Source of the DNA: Planctomycetales bacterium
GTDB taxonomy: Bacteria; Planctomycetota; Planctomycetia; Planctomycetales; Planctomycetaceae
Assembly (NCBI GenBank): GCA_028285345.1
Contig: JANQPT010000041.1
Location: 62,001-126,000, forward strand
DNA length: 64,000 bases
Direction: 5' to 3'
The notes under the pieces were generated by a model that worked only from the letters and a program-made list of their open reading frames with translations, was not told where the DNA came from and searched no databases. How positions within the stretch are numbered: position 1 is the first letter of the stretch; every line of letters begins with the position of its first letter. Below, piece by piece: positions 1-10,141 of the stretch. A program made the translations under genes and the position numbers.

Positions 1-2
1 CG

Positions 3-341
3 CTAATAGGTGTGATGCACTCGTTTTGCGAGGATCAGGCAACCGCTCGAGCCTGTTTGGAGTTGGGCATGCACATATCGTTTTCCGGGATGGTCACCTT
101 CAAAAAGGCGGCCGATTTGCGAGAATTGGCGGGCACCATTCCGCCCGATCGGATCCTTGTGGAAACCGATGCGCCGTATTTGGCACCGACGCCGCGCCGC
201 GGCAAACGTAACGAGCCGGCCTATGTGCAATACACGGCGGGCTGTTTGGCGGAGGTGCATGGTATGTCCGTCGAGGATTTCAGTACATTGACGACAAACA
301 ACGCACGCAAGCTTTTTCGGTTGCCAGCTGACGAGTCGTAG
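3..341 (+). CDS. TatD family metal-dependent hydrolase, C-terminal part (5' end outside window)
   Basis: The frame is open from the left edge, so this is the last ~112 residues of a longer protein. The GTG at 12 is an internal valine: the reading LIGVMHSF corresponds to the family's conserved metal-binding histidine segment (usually GV.H.F). Further on, ILVETDAPYLAP is the TatD signature containing the metal-ligand Asp, and RGKRNEPAYV with a C-terminal N.A.KLF segment is also typical. TatD proteins are TIM-barrel deoxyribonucleases/hydrolases of the amidohydrolase superfamily, usually ~255-265 residues and cytoplasmic. The family assignment is firm; the substrate is not known. A small alarmone hydrolase gene follows 46 bp downstream on the same strand. 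Confidence 0.9.
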   Translation, partial: LIGVMHSFCEDQATARACLELGMHISFSGMVTFKKAADLRELAGTIPPDRILVETDAPYLAPTPRRGKRNEPAYVQYTAGCLAEVHGMSVEDFSTLTTNNARKLFRLPADES

Positions 342-387
342 CGAAGTGCATACAGACGTGCGCTCGTCGTGAAAAGGAACAGCCACA

Positions 388-984
388 ATGGCACTCGACC
401 ACGTACCGCTCTATTCGCCATTGTTGGAACAAGCGATGCGCGTCGCCGCGCGATACCATCGCTCGCAGACGAGAAAGTCATCCGACCTGCCATACATCAC
501 GCACCCGGCCGGCATGGCGGTCCTACTCGCCAGGGCTGGATTTACAGACGATGCGGTGCTTGCGGCGGCACTGTTACACGATACGCTGGAGGACACCGCA
601 TATACCGCTGAAGAGTTGACCGCAGAGTTTCCGCCGGACGTCGCGGAGTATGTCGATGTGCTCTCGGAAGAAAAGGTGGACCAAGCAGGCCGCAAACGAC
701 CGTGGCGTGTCCGCAAAGAAGACCACATCGCCAAAATTGCCACGGCGCCGCTACCCGCCCGAGCCATTGTGCTGGCAGACAAACTGCACAATCTGGTGAC
801 GATGCGGTATGACTTGGAGCTGGGTCAGCCGATTTGGGACCGCTTTAATGCCCCTCCGGAGGATATACTCTGGTACCACCGCGCTGTTGTTGAGGCCGCG
901 GGAGTCGGCGACGATTCGCGGCTGCGGCGACTTGCAGAACAATGCACTGAAGTCATCGATAGCCTGTCAAGCAGGGTCACATGA
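388..984 (+). CDS. Small alarmone hydrolase (MESH1/SpoT-type HD domain protein)
   Basis: This 198-residue protein is a stand-alone HD hydrolase domain of the RelA/SpoT superfamily. Visible metal and active-site elements are H39 in YITHP, H64-D65 in ALLHDTLED with E68-D69, and the later LADKLHNL block. No synthetase or TGS domain is present and the length is close to MESH1-type proteins (~180 residues). Known members hydrolyse (p)ppGpp, and metazoan MESH1 also removes the 2'-phosphate of NADPH; which applies here is open. The ATG is preceded by AAAAGGAA at a good distance. The stop overlaps the ATG of the TSUP transporter by 4 bp, so the two are probably co-translated. Confidence 0.85.
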   Translation: MALDHVPLYSPLLEQAMRVAARYHRSQTRKSSDLPYITHPAGMAVLLARAGFTDDAVLAAALLHDTLEDTAYTAEELTAEFPPDVAEYVDVLSEEKVDQAGRKRPWRVRKEDHIAKIATAPLPARAIVLADKLHNLVTMRYDLELGQPIWDRFNAPPEDILWYHRAVVEAAGVGDDSRLRRLAEQCTEVIDSLSSRVT

Positions 985-1730
985 CGTTTGACTCGCAGAC
1001 CGCGATCATCTGCTGCATTCTTGCGGCAGCGGCCGGATTCAAGAACCTGACCGGCTTTGGTTTCTCGCTGTGTGCCGCGCCGCTATTGGCACTGATCTTG
1101 CTTCCCGTGCAAATCGTTCCGCTGTTAGCGTTGCTCGAGACCGCGATCGGAATCTGGCTATGGCGACGATTGTCCATCTCGGTCCCGCTCCGGCAACTGC
1201 TGTGGCTGTGCGCCGCGTCGGTTGTGGGAATGCTGACCGGTACGGCGATATTGGTTCATCTCAACCCGCAGTGGCTGCGCCTGGCGCTGGGTGTGTGTGT
1301 GATCCTCACGGTTGCGGGACTGTGGTCCGGGCGACGCATCCCGATCGGGGCATCGAGAGCGGCGGTAGGGTCAACCGGTCTTTTGAGCGGGCTGATGGGT
1401 GGCACGACCGCCATGTCGGGGCCGCCAATCGTCTTGTTCTTCGACTCCAGCGCGACGAATCCGGAGCAGTTTCGCGCCAACTGCATCGCGTATTTTACAA
1501 TTACATACGCGATCCAGACCTCGTGGCTGGCCGGTCAGCAAATGATCACGGCCGAGACTCTCTACCATGCGGCTTTCGGATTGGCGGTCGTGATGGTTGT
1601 GCTCTGGCTGAGCCGGGGATGGTCTCAGCGGATCAGTTCCGCAGCCTTTCGACGGGTCTGCTTGGCACTGCTGGCCGCCAGCGGGCTTGCTGCAGCCGGG
1701 CTGGGTGCTGCTCAGCTGATCCGAGGCTGA
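981..1730 (+). CDS. TSUP family (TauE/SafE) membrane exporter
   Basis: A 249-residue, strongly hydrophobic protein with about seven or eight predicted membrane segments. The early glycine-rich segment around residues 10-30 (AAAAGFKNLTGFGFSL) and the mid-protein GLLSGLMGGTTAMSGPPIVLFF motif are typical of TSUP/DUF81 permeases. Family members move sulfite, sulfonates or other small organosulfur or carboxylate anions across the inner membrane; the substrate cannot be read from sequence. The start ATG overlaps the stop of the alarmone hydrolase gene (ATGA), indicating translational coupling. It is convergent with floA. Confidence 0.85.
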   Translation: MTFDSQTAIICCILAAAAGFKNLTGFGFSLCAAPLLALILLPVQIVPLLALLETAIGIWLWRRLSISVPLRQLLWLCAASVVGMLTGTAILVHLNPQWLRLALGVCVILTVAGLWSGRRIPIGASRAAVGSTGLLSGLMGGTTAMSGPPIVLFFDSSATNPEQFRANCIAYFTITYAIQTSWLAGQQMITAETLYHAAFGLAVVMVVLWLSRGWSQRISSAAFRRVCLALLAASGLAAAGLGAAQLIRG

Positions 1731-1791
1731 GCACTGCACTGGCCGACACGGCGACTGAACGATTGCACTTAGAGGAATAAGCGAAAAGTCG

Positions 1792-2742
1792 TTAGCGACC
1801 GTTTCCTTCGGGATTGCGGTTGCGCAAGTTGCCGGAGCGGTAGGCGGACGCAATCGCCCTGGGGACGTCGGCTTCGGCGAGCACCACTTTTGCGCGGTTT
1901 TCCTGCGTCAGCGCCTTCATTTCCTGCTCGGTGGCGATCGCCTGGGCACGGCGTTCTTCCGCCCGGGCACGGGCCACGCGGACGTCCGCCTCCGCCTGGT
2001 CGGCCTGCAGTCGGGCTCCCACATTTTCGCCCACGTCGATGTCGGCGATGTCGATGGAGACGATTTCATAGGCGGTCTGCGAATCCAGACTGCGGTCCAA
2101 TACCGCTTTGGCGATCAACATGGGGTTGGCGAGCACTTCTTTGTGACTGTACGAGGAACCGATGGCAGAGACGATTCCCTCGCCCACGCGGGCAATCACG
2201 GTTTCTTCCGTGGCCCCGCCGACCAGTTGTGCGAGATTGGTCCTCACAGTCACGCGGGCACGGGCTTTGAGCTGAATTCCATCCTTCGCCACGCCGTCGA
2301 GAGTGGTCCTGCCTGATCCGCGCCGCGGATCGGGACAGTCGATTACCTTTGGGTCGACCGACGTTTGGACCGCATCGAGCACGTTTCGTCCAGCCAGGTC
2401 AATCGCGGCCGCGGTATCCCAGTTGAGGTCGATTTTCGCCCGGTGCGCAACGATCAGCGACTGTACGACGCGGCGGACATTTCCCTGAGCGAGATAGTGT
2501 GCCGAGAGAGCGCGAGTGTCGATTCGAGGCAGGCCTGCTTGTACGGCCATGATCTGGGACTCGACGATGACCCGCGCGTTGACCTTTTGCAGCGACATGC
2601 CGATTAACTGCGGCAGTGAGATACCCGTGCGGGTGACGAAGGCCCGGAGCCAGATGTTGAAGTATTTCACCAGCACAAAGATAAAGACCAGCAGGATGAG
2701 AACGCCGACGCCGATGACCACGTACCAGAGTGCATTGCCCAT
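1792..2742 (-). CDS. floA: Flotillin-like protein FloA (SPFH domain, UPF0365)
   Basis: A 316-residue protein with an N-terminal membrane segment (about residues 5-27, [20 protein letters not shown]) followed by an SPFH domain and an Ala/Glu/Arg-rich helical tail (about 230-290, including [19 protein letters not shown]) that probably forms a coiled coil. Length and order match FloA, which organises functional membrane microdomains. In many bacteria floA follows an nfeD gene; here no nfeD is adjacent, and the upstream gene on the same strand is a large RND permease 213 bp away. The ATG at 2742 is the obvious start because the transmembrane segment begins right behind it. Confidence 0.92.
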   Translation of the reverse strand: MGNALWYVVIGVGVLILLVFIFVLVKYFNIWLRAFVTRTGISLPQLIGMSLQKVNARVIVESQIMAVQAGLPRIDTRALSAHYLAQGNVRRVVQSLIVAHRAKIDLNWDTAAAIDLAGRNVLDAVQTSVDPKVIDCPDPRRGSGRTTLDGVAKDGIQLKARARVTVRTNLAQLVGGATEETVIARVGEGIVSAIGSSYSHKEVLANPMLIAKAVLDRSLDSQTAYEIVSIDIADIDVGENVGARLQADQAEADVRVARARAEERRAQAIATEQEMKALTQENRAKVVLAEADVPRAIASAYRSGNLRNRNPEGNGR

Positions 2743-2955
2743 TGAATCCCGCTCCCGCTGTTAAGATTAGCGCCTGATCAAATCTTTGCTTGACAGATTC
2801 TCTATTCGTTGCAAGTCGCGATGGCATCCTGCACCTGGATGGTTACCAGCGGCGCAGGGATTTGTGACATCAAAGTACGTAATCGCCGCCCGATTTGCAA
2901 TTCAACCCCCGCGACGGATTTGCCGCGGCAGCGTGCCCGCCGGAGCCGCCGGACA

Positions 2956-5900
2956 TCAAAGTGCAGCGTCGCCGGAGGCCGACAACAATTCCTCGCCCCG
3001 GTCATCAAGATTGAGGTGCTTGCCGCGGCCGACCAATCGTAGAAAATCGAGGTAAATCATGTTCATCGCCGGGACGATGATCAGCGTCAAACCAGTGGCG
3101 AACATGAGGCCGAAGGTCAAAGTCACCGCCAGCGGAATCAGGAACTTGGCCTGGAAGCTCGTTTCAGACATCAGCGGCATCAGACCGCAGACGGTTGTGA
3201 GCGTCGTTAGCAATATCGCCCGCAAACGCAGCTTGGCGCCGGCGATGTTTGCCTCGAGGGGCGGCATCCCCTGACGGAGCCGCTTGTTGATGAAATCGAC
3301 CAGCACCAGTGAATCGTTCACCACGATCCCCGTCAGGGCGACGGCGCCGATGAAACTGAGAATGGTGATCGGATTGTCGGTGATCCAGTGCCCGATGATA
3401 GCTCCCAGCAGTCCGAAGGGAATTGCCGCCATGACCACCAGCGGCTGCAAGTAGGCGCGAAACAGCCCGGCCAGCATCATGTAGATCAACAGCAGGGCGA
3501 CCGGCGCAGCGACTTTGAGGCTTCCAAAAGCCTTGCCAAATTCTTCAGCTTTGCCCAGTTCCTCCAGTCGAACCGAGGGGTGATCTCGTTTGAGATCTGT
3601 TGTAAACCACTCCCGGAGGTCGGCCAAAATGTCGCGAGAATTGCCCTGTTCATCGTCGATACGTCCAACGACAGTGATTGACCGCGATTGCTGGCTGCGG
3701 CTGATGGAGGTAAAACTCTCCCCTTCACTGAGCCGGGCGATCTCATCAACAGGCACCCAACCGCGCTGGCCCGACGCGGCGGGAGCGGGAATCCACATCG
3801 ACTCCAAATTGTAGATGTTGTAGCGAAACGGCTTGGGGTACCGAACCATAATTTTCAGCTCTTCACGGTTTCGGGTCAGCCGGCGGACTTCGCGGCCGTA
3901 GAACGCGCTGCGGACGTGCCCGCCCAACACGGTTTCGTTGATCCCCGTCGGCCGGCCTGCCGGACGCATCTCGACGCGAACTTCCCGTTTTCCACGGTCG
4001 TAATTGTCATCCAGACTGTATACGCCGGGGTAGCGGGCCAATTTCTGCTTCATCTTGTCGGCCACGACCTTCAGCTCCTCGAAATCCGTGCCGGCGACGC
4101 GGAGTTCGATATCCTTGCCGCCGGGGCCGCCGCTCATGGCTTCCCATGTGATGGAGTTAATGCCGGTCAGCTTACCGGAGTATTCCCGCAACTCCTCAAG
4201 GATTTCGTCACTGGAGCGATCACGGCGGTCGGCCGGTTCCAGTTCAATGATCAGTTGAGCCAGATGTGACTGCTGGAAATTGCCCACGGCGCCGGCGCCG
4301 GTGAAGTCGATTTGCAGCGCCACAAACGATTGAACGTTGACCACCTCAGGAAGTTTGACGGTCTGCCGTGCGAGTTCGTTGATTCGCTCCTTCGTCTTGG
4401 CCGCGGGCGTTCCGACCGGCATCTCCAGCCCGGCGACGATCGTTTCGCTGTCCATCTTTTGAACAATCACCAGTTCTACGATTCCGCCGGCGACCAAGCC
4501 GCAGGCGGACAAGAACATCGCGAACGCGACTGCCACCGTCACGTACCGCCAACGCAGCGTGAGCCGTAGAAAACGTTCGTAGATGCCGTTGATGAGCCAT
4601 TTCAGCGCCCGCTCCTGAAACCGGCTGATGCGTTCCAGGCCGCCTCGAATCAGGCCCCGCTGCGAGTTCTCAGCTTCAACGTCGCTGCGTCGGGAGGGCA
4701 TGTGCGAAAGGTGAGCGGGCAGAATTAACAGTGCTTCGGCGAGCGAAACGGAGAGGGCCGCCAAGACCACCATTGGCAGCACACCCATAAAATCACCGAT
4801 CTGCCCCCTGATGAACAACAAGGGCGCGAACGCGCCGATCGTGGTGAGGATTGCGATGGTGACCGGCCACATGACCTCCTCGGCGCCCACAACCGCCGCC
4901 CGCATCGGCGGCATGCCTTCTTCAATATGGCGGTAGATATTCTCACCGATGACGATCGCATCGTCGACGATGATTCCCAACACGATAATCAATCCCATCA
5001 TGCTGATGAGGTTTAATGTCTGGCCCAGCGCCCACATCATGATGAATGTGCCCATGAACGAGATCGGCAATCCGACCGCCGCCCAGAACGCGACACGCCA
5101 ATTCAAAAACAGCACCAGACAGAGTAAGACCAAAAACAGCCCGCTCTTGCCATTGCGGGTCATCAGATCGAGCCGCCCCTCCACAAAGCGGGCCAGATCG
5201 CTGTGCAGGCCGACTTCGAACGCCGAATTGAGCGGCTGGGCGGAGCTCTCGGTGTAGACCTGCTGCAAATCAGGCCGCCCCATCGCCCTGTCGATTCCCC
5301 AATCGAGCGCTGATCCAAATAGAGCGATCGGCTTCCAATACCAGGGCTCTGCATGCGCCGCGCGGAAACCATAGGGGTCAAAATCGGGGTCCCGCTGTTT
5401 TCCCGCGACATACGCTTTGACCAGTCGCGAAATCTGAATCGCATCCTGGTCGGGCGTTTTATAGACGATGCAGCTCGCAGACGGTTTGCCGTTGAAGTAC
5501 GACTCCAAATCAGACTCGATGAATTCATCGATCACGACCGCCACGTCGGAAAGCAGAATGGTCCGGCCGTCCGGATTGCTCCGCACGACGATATCGGTCA
5601 GTTCCTCGCCGCGGCGCTCTTCGCCGAGCATCCGCAACGTCATCAACGTGCGGCTGCTTTCCAGCTTGCCCCCGGAGACGTCCAGGTTTGTTTGACGGAT
5701 GGCGTCGGCAACTTCATCAAACGTGATGTCGTACTGCCGCAGTCTCTCGGGCCGGATCTCGACGCTGATCTCGTCGTCTCGGGTTCCCGAGATCTCGACT
5801 TCGCTGACCCCGGGCAGCAGCAATAGGTCGTCCTTCAAGTTGCGGACTTCCTGCTTGAGCGCCTTCTCTCCGCCGTCCCCGTAGAGCGCGATGCTGATCA

Positions 5901-6309
5901 CCGGCAACTTCGGCTCCAGTTTCTTCACGACCGGCGTCTCGGCATCGACAGGCATGTTCTGCAGGGCGTCGACTTCCACCTTCACTTCCTGCAAGACACG
6001 GTCAACGTCGTCTACCTCGTTATACAGCGAGAGGACTGTCGTCGTGCTCCCTTCCGAAACCGACGACTCGATCTTTTCGATGCCCTCGATGTCCCGAACG
6101 GCTTCCTCGATCTTGATTGTGATCGCCCGTTCGATCTCCTCGGGCTGGACTCCGGGATGTATGGTAGTAATTGCCAGTTTGTTCGGACGGGACTCGGGAA
6201 ACATCTCACGAGTCAACGTCAGCGCAAACATCCCCCCCGCCGCGAGCACGACGATCATCATCATGTTGACGAGGACTGGGTTTTTGACGCTGAAACTGGG
6301 AATCGACAT
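2956..6309 (-). CDS. RND family efflux permease (AcrB-like superfamily)
   Basis: About 1117 residues with the two-fold RND layout: a TM segment at the N-terminus, a long periplasmic domain, a TM block, then the same again. The proton-relay segment in the first TM block reads [14 protein letters not shown] with the expected adjacent Asp pair, and the second half carries [15 protein letters not shown]. The first periplasmic loop holds a lineage-specific stretch of roughly 60 residues rich in Trp/Pro (around the AEPWYWKP sequence). The open frame extends to a TTG at 6318, but the ATG at 6309 (MSIPSFSV) is the more natural start. No membrane-fusion protein or outer-membrane factor gene is adjacent, so partners must be encoded elsewhere. 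Substrate unknown. Confidence 0.9.
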   Translation of the reverse strand: MSIPSFSVKNPVLVNMMMIVVLAAGGMFALTLTREMFPESRPNKLAITTIHPGVQPEEIERAITIKIEEAVRDIEGIEKIESSVSEGSTTTVLSLYNEVDDVDRVLQEVKVEVDALQNMPVDAETPVVKKLEPKLPVISIALYGDGGEKALKQEVRNLKDDLLLLPGVSEVEISGTRDDEISVEIRPERLRQYDITFDEVADAIRQTNLDVSGGKLESSRTLMTLRMLGEERRGEELTDIVVRSNPDGRTILLSDVAVVIDEFIESDLESYFNGKPSASCIVYKTPDQDAIQISRLVKAYVAGKQRDPDFDPYGFRAAHAEPWYWKPIALFGSALDWGIDRAMGRPDLQQVYTESSAQPLNSAFEVGLHSDLARFVEGRLDLMTRNGKSGLFLVLLCLVLFLNWRVAFWAAVGLPISFMGTFIMMWALGQTLNLISMMGLIIVLGIIVDDAIVIGENIYRHIEEGMPPMRAAVVGAEEVMWPVTIAILTTIGAFAPLLFIRGQIGDFMGVLPMVVLAALSVSLAEALLILPAHLSHMPSRRSDVEAENSQRGLIRGGLERISRFQERALKWLINGIYERFLRLTLRWRYVTVAVAFAMFLSACGLVAGGIVELVIVQKMDSETIVAGLEMPVGTPAAKTKERINELARQTVKLPEVVNVQSFVALQIDFTGAGAVGNFQQSHLAQLIIELEPADRRDRSSDEILEELREYSGKLTGINSITWEAMSGGPGGKDIELRVAGTDFEELKVVADKMKQKLARYPGVYSLDDNYDRGKREVRVEMRPAGRPTGINETVLGGHVRSAFYGREVRRLTRNREELKIMVRYPKPFRYNIYNLESMWIPAPAASGQRGWVPVDEIARLSEGESFTSISRSQQSRSITVVGRIDDEQGNSRDILADLREWFTTDLKRDHPSVRLEELGKAEEFGKAFGSLKVAAPVALLLIYMMLAGLFRAYLQPLVVMAAIPFGLLGAIIGHWITDNPITILSFIGAVALTGIVVNDSLVLVDFINKRLRQGMPPLEANIAGAKLRLRAILLTTLTTVCGLMPLMSETSFQAKFLIPLAVTLTFGLMFATGLTLIIVPAMNMIYLDFLRLVGRGKHLNLDDRGEELLSASGDAAL

Positions 6310-6508
6310 AGGCCGCAAACTATTCTAAAGCAATTGCGCGGGTCACAGCGGTCACTGATTCAACTCCGGAGATTGCATTATTATAGAGGACAGGACCGCG
6401 GCAGCACATTTGTGTTCGCCCGAGTCGCCGAAAATTACCGGAAATGAGAAGTGGACCAAAGCGAGAGCCTGCACTTGGTTGCGCCGTCTGGGCGATTGGG
6501 ACTCTCTA

Positions 6509-7375
6509 ATGTACGGTCTGGGAAAAACTGCTATGTCGCGGATCTTGCCGATCGTGCTAAGTCTTGTTCTGGTCACATGCGGATGGCTTGCGCTTGTTGC
6601 TTGGTGGGTGCCTCTGGACGTGCGGCAGCAGAACGCATTGCAGGCGGCGTCGGGAGATGTTTTCGCCCGTGCTGAGGCGGCCGGGTTCGCGGAAGCGCAG
6701 TGGGGGCTGGCTCGCATTGCCGCACCGCTCGTCTGCCTCGCGTCAATCGTTGCGCTCCTTCGTCTCTCGACGGTGCAGCGAAACCTCGAATTGTGCACGG
6801 CCGGACTGTGGGAGGTCTTGAAATCGACATCGGCCGCTGGAAACCGCTGGCAAGCCGGACTACTGACAGTGTTTCTGGCGATTTGGGCTGCGAGCAGTCT
6901 CTGGCTCGCTGGAATTGGCGTCACACAGCGGCTCAAAGACTGGCATGCGTATCGTCTCCACCCAGGACGCAAGACGCTGCCAAATATCAGCCAGACCAAT
7001 CGGCAAGTCATCCGCTACGTTGAAAGCGTCACGCAACCTTGGGACAAGATTCTCGTTCTCAGCGACCAAAAACTGTTCTTCTTGTCCTACTACCTTTATC
7101 CGCGGCGGCTGTTCCACCCGCTGCATCCGGAGAGTGAGTTTGTCATACCGCTGGCGCACGGCGAGCGAACGTTGGCGGCGTACACCTTGGCGAACATCTC
7201 GCCGGAGTATCTTGCGCAGATCGATCCCGATTACATTTTGGAGTATTTCGAAAACGCCGAGATGATTGACCAGGACCGGTTGTCCGAGGATCAACGGTGG
7301 ACGGCATTTCTCGGTGGCAATCGACCGTCCGTGCTGGTGAATCTGCGTCGCTACGAGCCGGAGGAGCTGCGGTGA
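6509..7375 (+). CDS. Membrane protein of unknown function, probable partner of the downstream glycosyltransferase
   Basis: About 288 residues with three hydrophobic N-terminal segments (in the first ~150 residues) and a soluble C-terminal half. The C-terminal half (from about KILVLSDQKLFFLSYYLYPRR) resembles the non-membrane tail domains attached to large membrane glycosyltransferases, but I do not recognise a named family. Two ATGs (6509 and 6533) both have weak GGGA-type ribosome sites; the longer upstream TTG extension to 6410 is unlikely. The stop overlaps the GTG start of the next gene by 4 bp, so the two are surely co-expressed. A broken or split glycosyltransferase is an alternative reading. 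Confidence 0.7.
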   Translation: MYGLGKTAMSRILPIVLSLVLVTCGWLALVAWWVPLDVRQQNALQAASGDVFARAEAAGFAEAQWGLARIAAPLVCLASIVALLRLSTVQRNLELCTAGLWEVLKSTSAAGNRWQAGLLTVFLAIWAASSLWLAGIGVTQRLKDWHAYRLHPGRKTLPNISQTNRQVIRYVESVTQPWDKILVLSDQKLFFLSYYLYPRRLFHPLHPESEFVIPLAHGERTLAAYTLANISPEYLAQIDPDYILEYFENAEMIDQDRLSEDQRWTAFLGGNRPSVLVNLRRYEPEELR

Positions 7376-8850
7376 TCGGGTTCGTCTTGCTCGGCGGTGG
7401 ATTGATTGCCCAGTGGATGCTGGGTGTTGCGCTGGCGACTGCCGTGTTAGGAAAGCGGATTTGGACTCCACGCAATCCGATTCATACTTGGGCATTGGTC
7501 AATCACGCGGAGCTGACCGGCCTGGGAATCCTGCTGGGAATCGCGGGTACCAGTTATGGCCAATTCCTCTGGTCGTGGGCGGGCGGGACGTTGGGACGAA
7601 GTTGCAGTCTTGCTTTGGCGGCTGTCGGCTTCGTCGGCTTTGGAATTGTCTGGTGGACCTGCCGCGCGAAAGCGACTGAGCAACCGGCAGACAGCGAAAA
7701 CGAACGGGCTTGGATCAAATTCGCCTGTTCGATCGTGATCTTGCTGTTTTTCTCGCAACTGACGCAAGCGTTGTTGACGCCTCAGCGGCTGTGGGACGAG
7801 CGGGCCATCTTCGGGCTCAAGGCGTTGGTCCTGTATGAAGACCGCAGCGTGCGGAGTCCGGATTTATTGCACGACGACTTTGTGCAGTATCATCCCCGCT
7901 ATCCGTTGCTGATTCCGCTGACCGAATTGCACATTTACGGGCTTATAGGCACGGCAGATGATCGCTGGGCGAAGCTGGTGTTTCCGCTGCTCTCGCTCGG
8001 GTTGTCGCTGACTTTTGCGGGTGTTTTGCAACGGCATATGCGGCCGGGGGCGGCGTGGCTATGGACGTTGGTGCTGGCCACGGTGCCGATGCTGGCCTTC
8101 GATGACTACGGATTCCTCTCAGGCCAAGCCGACGCGCCAGTCGCCGCTTACCATGGCCTCTGCCTGTTGTACTTGTGGGATTGGCTCCGCAGCTATCAAC
8201 AAGCGGGGCAGCGAGCGACACGGACGCTATTGTTCGCCGCATTCGCCGCGGGAATGACGCTGTTCAACAAAGACGAGGGCATTGCCTTCTTTGTGGTCGA
8301 TCTGGCGTTAATCATTCCGCTGTCAGTCCTCTCACTTCGAGGAACACGCGGCGGAGCTTTGGCTAGGTGGGGCCGCGCACTGCGGGCCGGAGCATTGTTC
8401 GCTGCTGCAACGGTGCTTCCGTTGATTCCCTGGTGGCTGCACCGCCGGGAATTGCCCGGGACCACCGAAATGAGCTATAGCGGCCGTCTGACCTGGCCGG
8501 TCATTGAAGCGGGCCTGCCGACGCTGTGGTGGTCGGTGCCACATCTCGCCCGGCGGATGTTTCTCCAGATGCCGGAGATGGGCTGGCAGTGGTGGGGCAT
8601 GTTGTTGGCGGGCCTTTCGCACATTCGCCGCGCGTGTTCACCGGAGCAGTTGTTGCTGCTGGGCGACGTGACCGGCGCTCTCGCAGCATTGCTCGTCGCC
8701 GGGATGATTGCTCCCACGCCGGTTGAAGAGCACTTGGGAGGATCGAGCCATCGCTTCCTGATGCAATTGGCTCCCGCGGCCGTGTTGTTTATGGCTGGGC
8801 AATTTCATGGCATCCAGCGCGACAGCAGGGTCAATCCTGACAGGGTCTGA
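7372..8850 (+). CDS. Polytopic membrane protein, putative GT-C type glycosyltransferase
   Basis: About 492 residues with roughly ten membrane segments. An acidic loop (LWDERAIFGLKALVLYEDRSV) followed by YHPRYPLLIPLTEL lies after the fifth or sixth segment, the arrangement seen in planctomycete proteins annotated as dolichyl-phosphate-mannose-type or RgtA/B/C/D-like glycosyltransferases. These use polyprenyl-linked sugars at the membrane. I place the start at GTG 7372, four bases before the upstream stop, because GGAGGAG lies just ahead of it; the open frame reaches back to 7297 inside the upstream gene. Fold class is likely, exact family and acceptor are unknown. Confidence 0.65.
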   Translation: MIGFVLLGGGLIAQWMLGVALATAVLGKRIWTPRNPIHTWALVNHAELTGLGILLGIAGTSYGQFLWSWAGGTLGRSCSLALAAVGFVGFGIVWWTCRAKATEQPADSENERAWIKFACSIVILLFFSQLTQALLTPQRLWDERAIFGLKALVLYEDRSVRSPDLLHDDFVQYHPRYPLLIPLTELHIYGLIGTADDRWAKLVFPLLSLGLSLTFAGVLQRHMRPGAAWLWTLVLATVPMLAFDDYGFLSGQADAPVAAYHGLCLLYLWDWLRSYQQAGQRATRTLLFAAFAAGMTLFNKDEGIAFFVVDLALIIPLSVLSLRGTRGGALARWGRALRAGALFAAATVLPLIPWWLHRRELPGTTEMSYSGRLTWPVIEAGLPTLWWSVPHLARRMFLQMPEMGWQWWGMLLAGLSHIRRACSPEQLLLLGDVTGALAALLVAGMIAPTPVEEHLGGSSHRFLMQLAPAAVLFMAGQFHGIQRDSRVNPDRV

Positions 8851-9104
8851 CTCACAGCAGCCGGCAAGAATGCGACGGATGCATCCGCTCTCAAAACAGG
8901 CCGGAAATCTGTGGACAGTGTGACCGGGTGCAAGCTAAGATACGGTGACACGGAAAGCATCGTTTGGAACGAGTTTGCTTCGTCGCAAACGTACATTGCG
9001 CCGTTATAGGGCAACTATTTGCTTCCTGAGCGGCGGGCTCGGCCTACGCTTCAAAGTGGAATCTCATCCTTGTCGCTTAGGTGTTCACGAAAAGGAACAG
9101 TCTG

Positions 9105-9833
9105 ATGAAACCGGCAGACCAATACGCTCCCCGGCCGCATTATGACATCAACGATCTGTTCGCGATCGACGCGGCCGCTGAAGCGCGGGCAGCCTTTCTT
9201 CGCAAAACCTACGCCCATCTCTTCTTGGCGATACTCAGCTTTTTGGGGCTGACCGCGATTTTTCTGCAGATCGATTCGCTCACTGAGTTCATGGTGACAA
9301 GGCTGCTCGGGGGCATTCAGTGGATCCTTGTGCTGGTCGTGTTCATGGTCGTCAGTTGGGTCGCCGATCGTTGGGCGCGTAGTGACACTTCAATCGGCGT
9401 TCAATATGCCGGACTTGCGCTGTACACGGTCGCCGAGGCGCTGATTTTTGTGCCGCTGCTGTTTATTGTCAGCCGATTTGCATCCTGGGATGTGGTCCCG
9501 GTCGCCGGAATCATGACCGTGCTGGTCACAACGGTGATCACCGGGATTGTGTTCATCAGCGGTAAGGACTTTTCATTCATTAGGCCGATGCTGACTGTGT
9601 TGGGCATTATACTGTTGGGCGCAATCGTGATGTCGTGGATTTGGCCGCTCAGACCGGTGGTCATATCTAGCATCGGTGTCGCGTTTGCCGGCGGGATGGT
9701 GCTATACAGCACATCCGAAGTGTTACATAACTATCGCACTGACCAGTATGTTGCTGCGTCGTTGTCACTGTTCGCGTCGATCGCCCTGTTGTTCTGGTAC
9801 CTGATTCAGTTGGTATGGGCGCTTGACGACTAG
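9105..9833 (+). CDS. Bax inhibitor-1/YccA family membrane protein
   Basis: A 242-residue protein with an ~45-residue hydrophilic N-terminus and seven hydrophobic segments. The fold, the segment spacing, and the penultimate block VLYSTSEVLHNYRTDQYVAASLSLFASI are typical of the BI-1/YccA (UPF0005) family, whose structurally studied member BsYetJ is a pH-sensitive calcium leak channel. The ATG at 9105 has AAAAGGAA at a suitable distance; the in-frame GTG at 9081 lies upstream of that ribosome site and is rejected. The gene stands alone between a 254-base and a 308-base gap. Confidence 0.88.
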   Translation: MKPADQYAPRPHYDINDLFAIDAAAEARAAFLRKTYAHLFLAILSFLGLTAIFLQIDSLTEFMVTRLLGGIQWILVLVVFMVVSWVADRWARSDTSIGVQYAGLALYTVAEALIFVPLLFIVSRFASWDVVPVAGIMTVLVTTVITGIVFISGKDFSFIRPMLTVLGIILLGAIVMSWIWPLRPVVISSIGVAFAGGMVLYSTSEVLHNYRTDQYVAASLSLFASIALLFWYLIQLVWALDD

Positions 9834-10141
9834 CCGCTCAGGCTGGCTGCCGGACGCGCTGGGCACGTGAGATGATTGCGCGACAGGCCGCCGCGCGCCC
9901 GGCTCTCGAAATTTCGGCGGATTCCGCTGAATTTTGTTCGCTCAGGCTTTCCACAAATGGCGCGAATTGCAACAATAGCCAACGGTAGTCAAATCGGGCA
10001 AATTTGAGGGATTGGACGGCCCATTTGCGTCAGATTTCCCCTTTTATTAGCGGAAATTTCGGTTTTGCGCTGAGATTATGAATTCGAAATCCAAGCGAGA
10101 TTTGGAATTCCTTTCCGGGCGGGCTGCGAGCACGGGAAACG
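9834..10141. other. Intergenic region without a recognised gene (308 bases)
   Basis: This gap between the BI-1 gene and the first CBS gene contains an AT-richer stretch over its last 150 bases, consistent with the promoter and leader of the CBS-KorAB island. I see no open frame with a ribosome site, no RNA gene, and no hairpin with a T-run. Confidence 0.4.

Noticed and set aside
6341-6355. Direct repeat GGTCAC at nine-base spacing between RND and the glycosyltransferase unit
   Set aside because: Only two copies of six bases; expected by chance too often.
6410-6508. TTG-initiated extension of the membrane protein
   Set aside because: No ribosome site, hydrophilic extension not typical; later ATGs are better.
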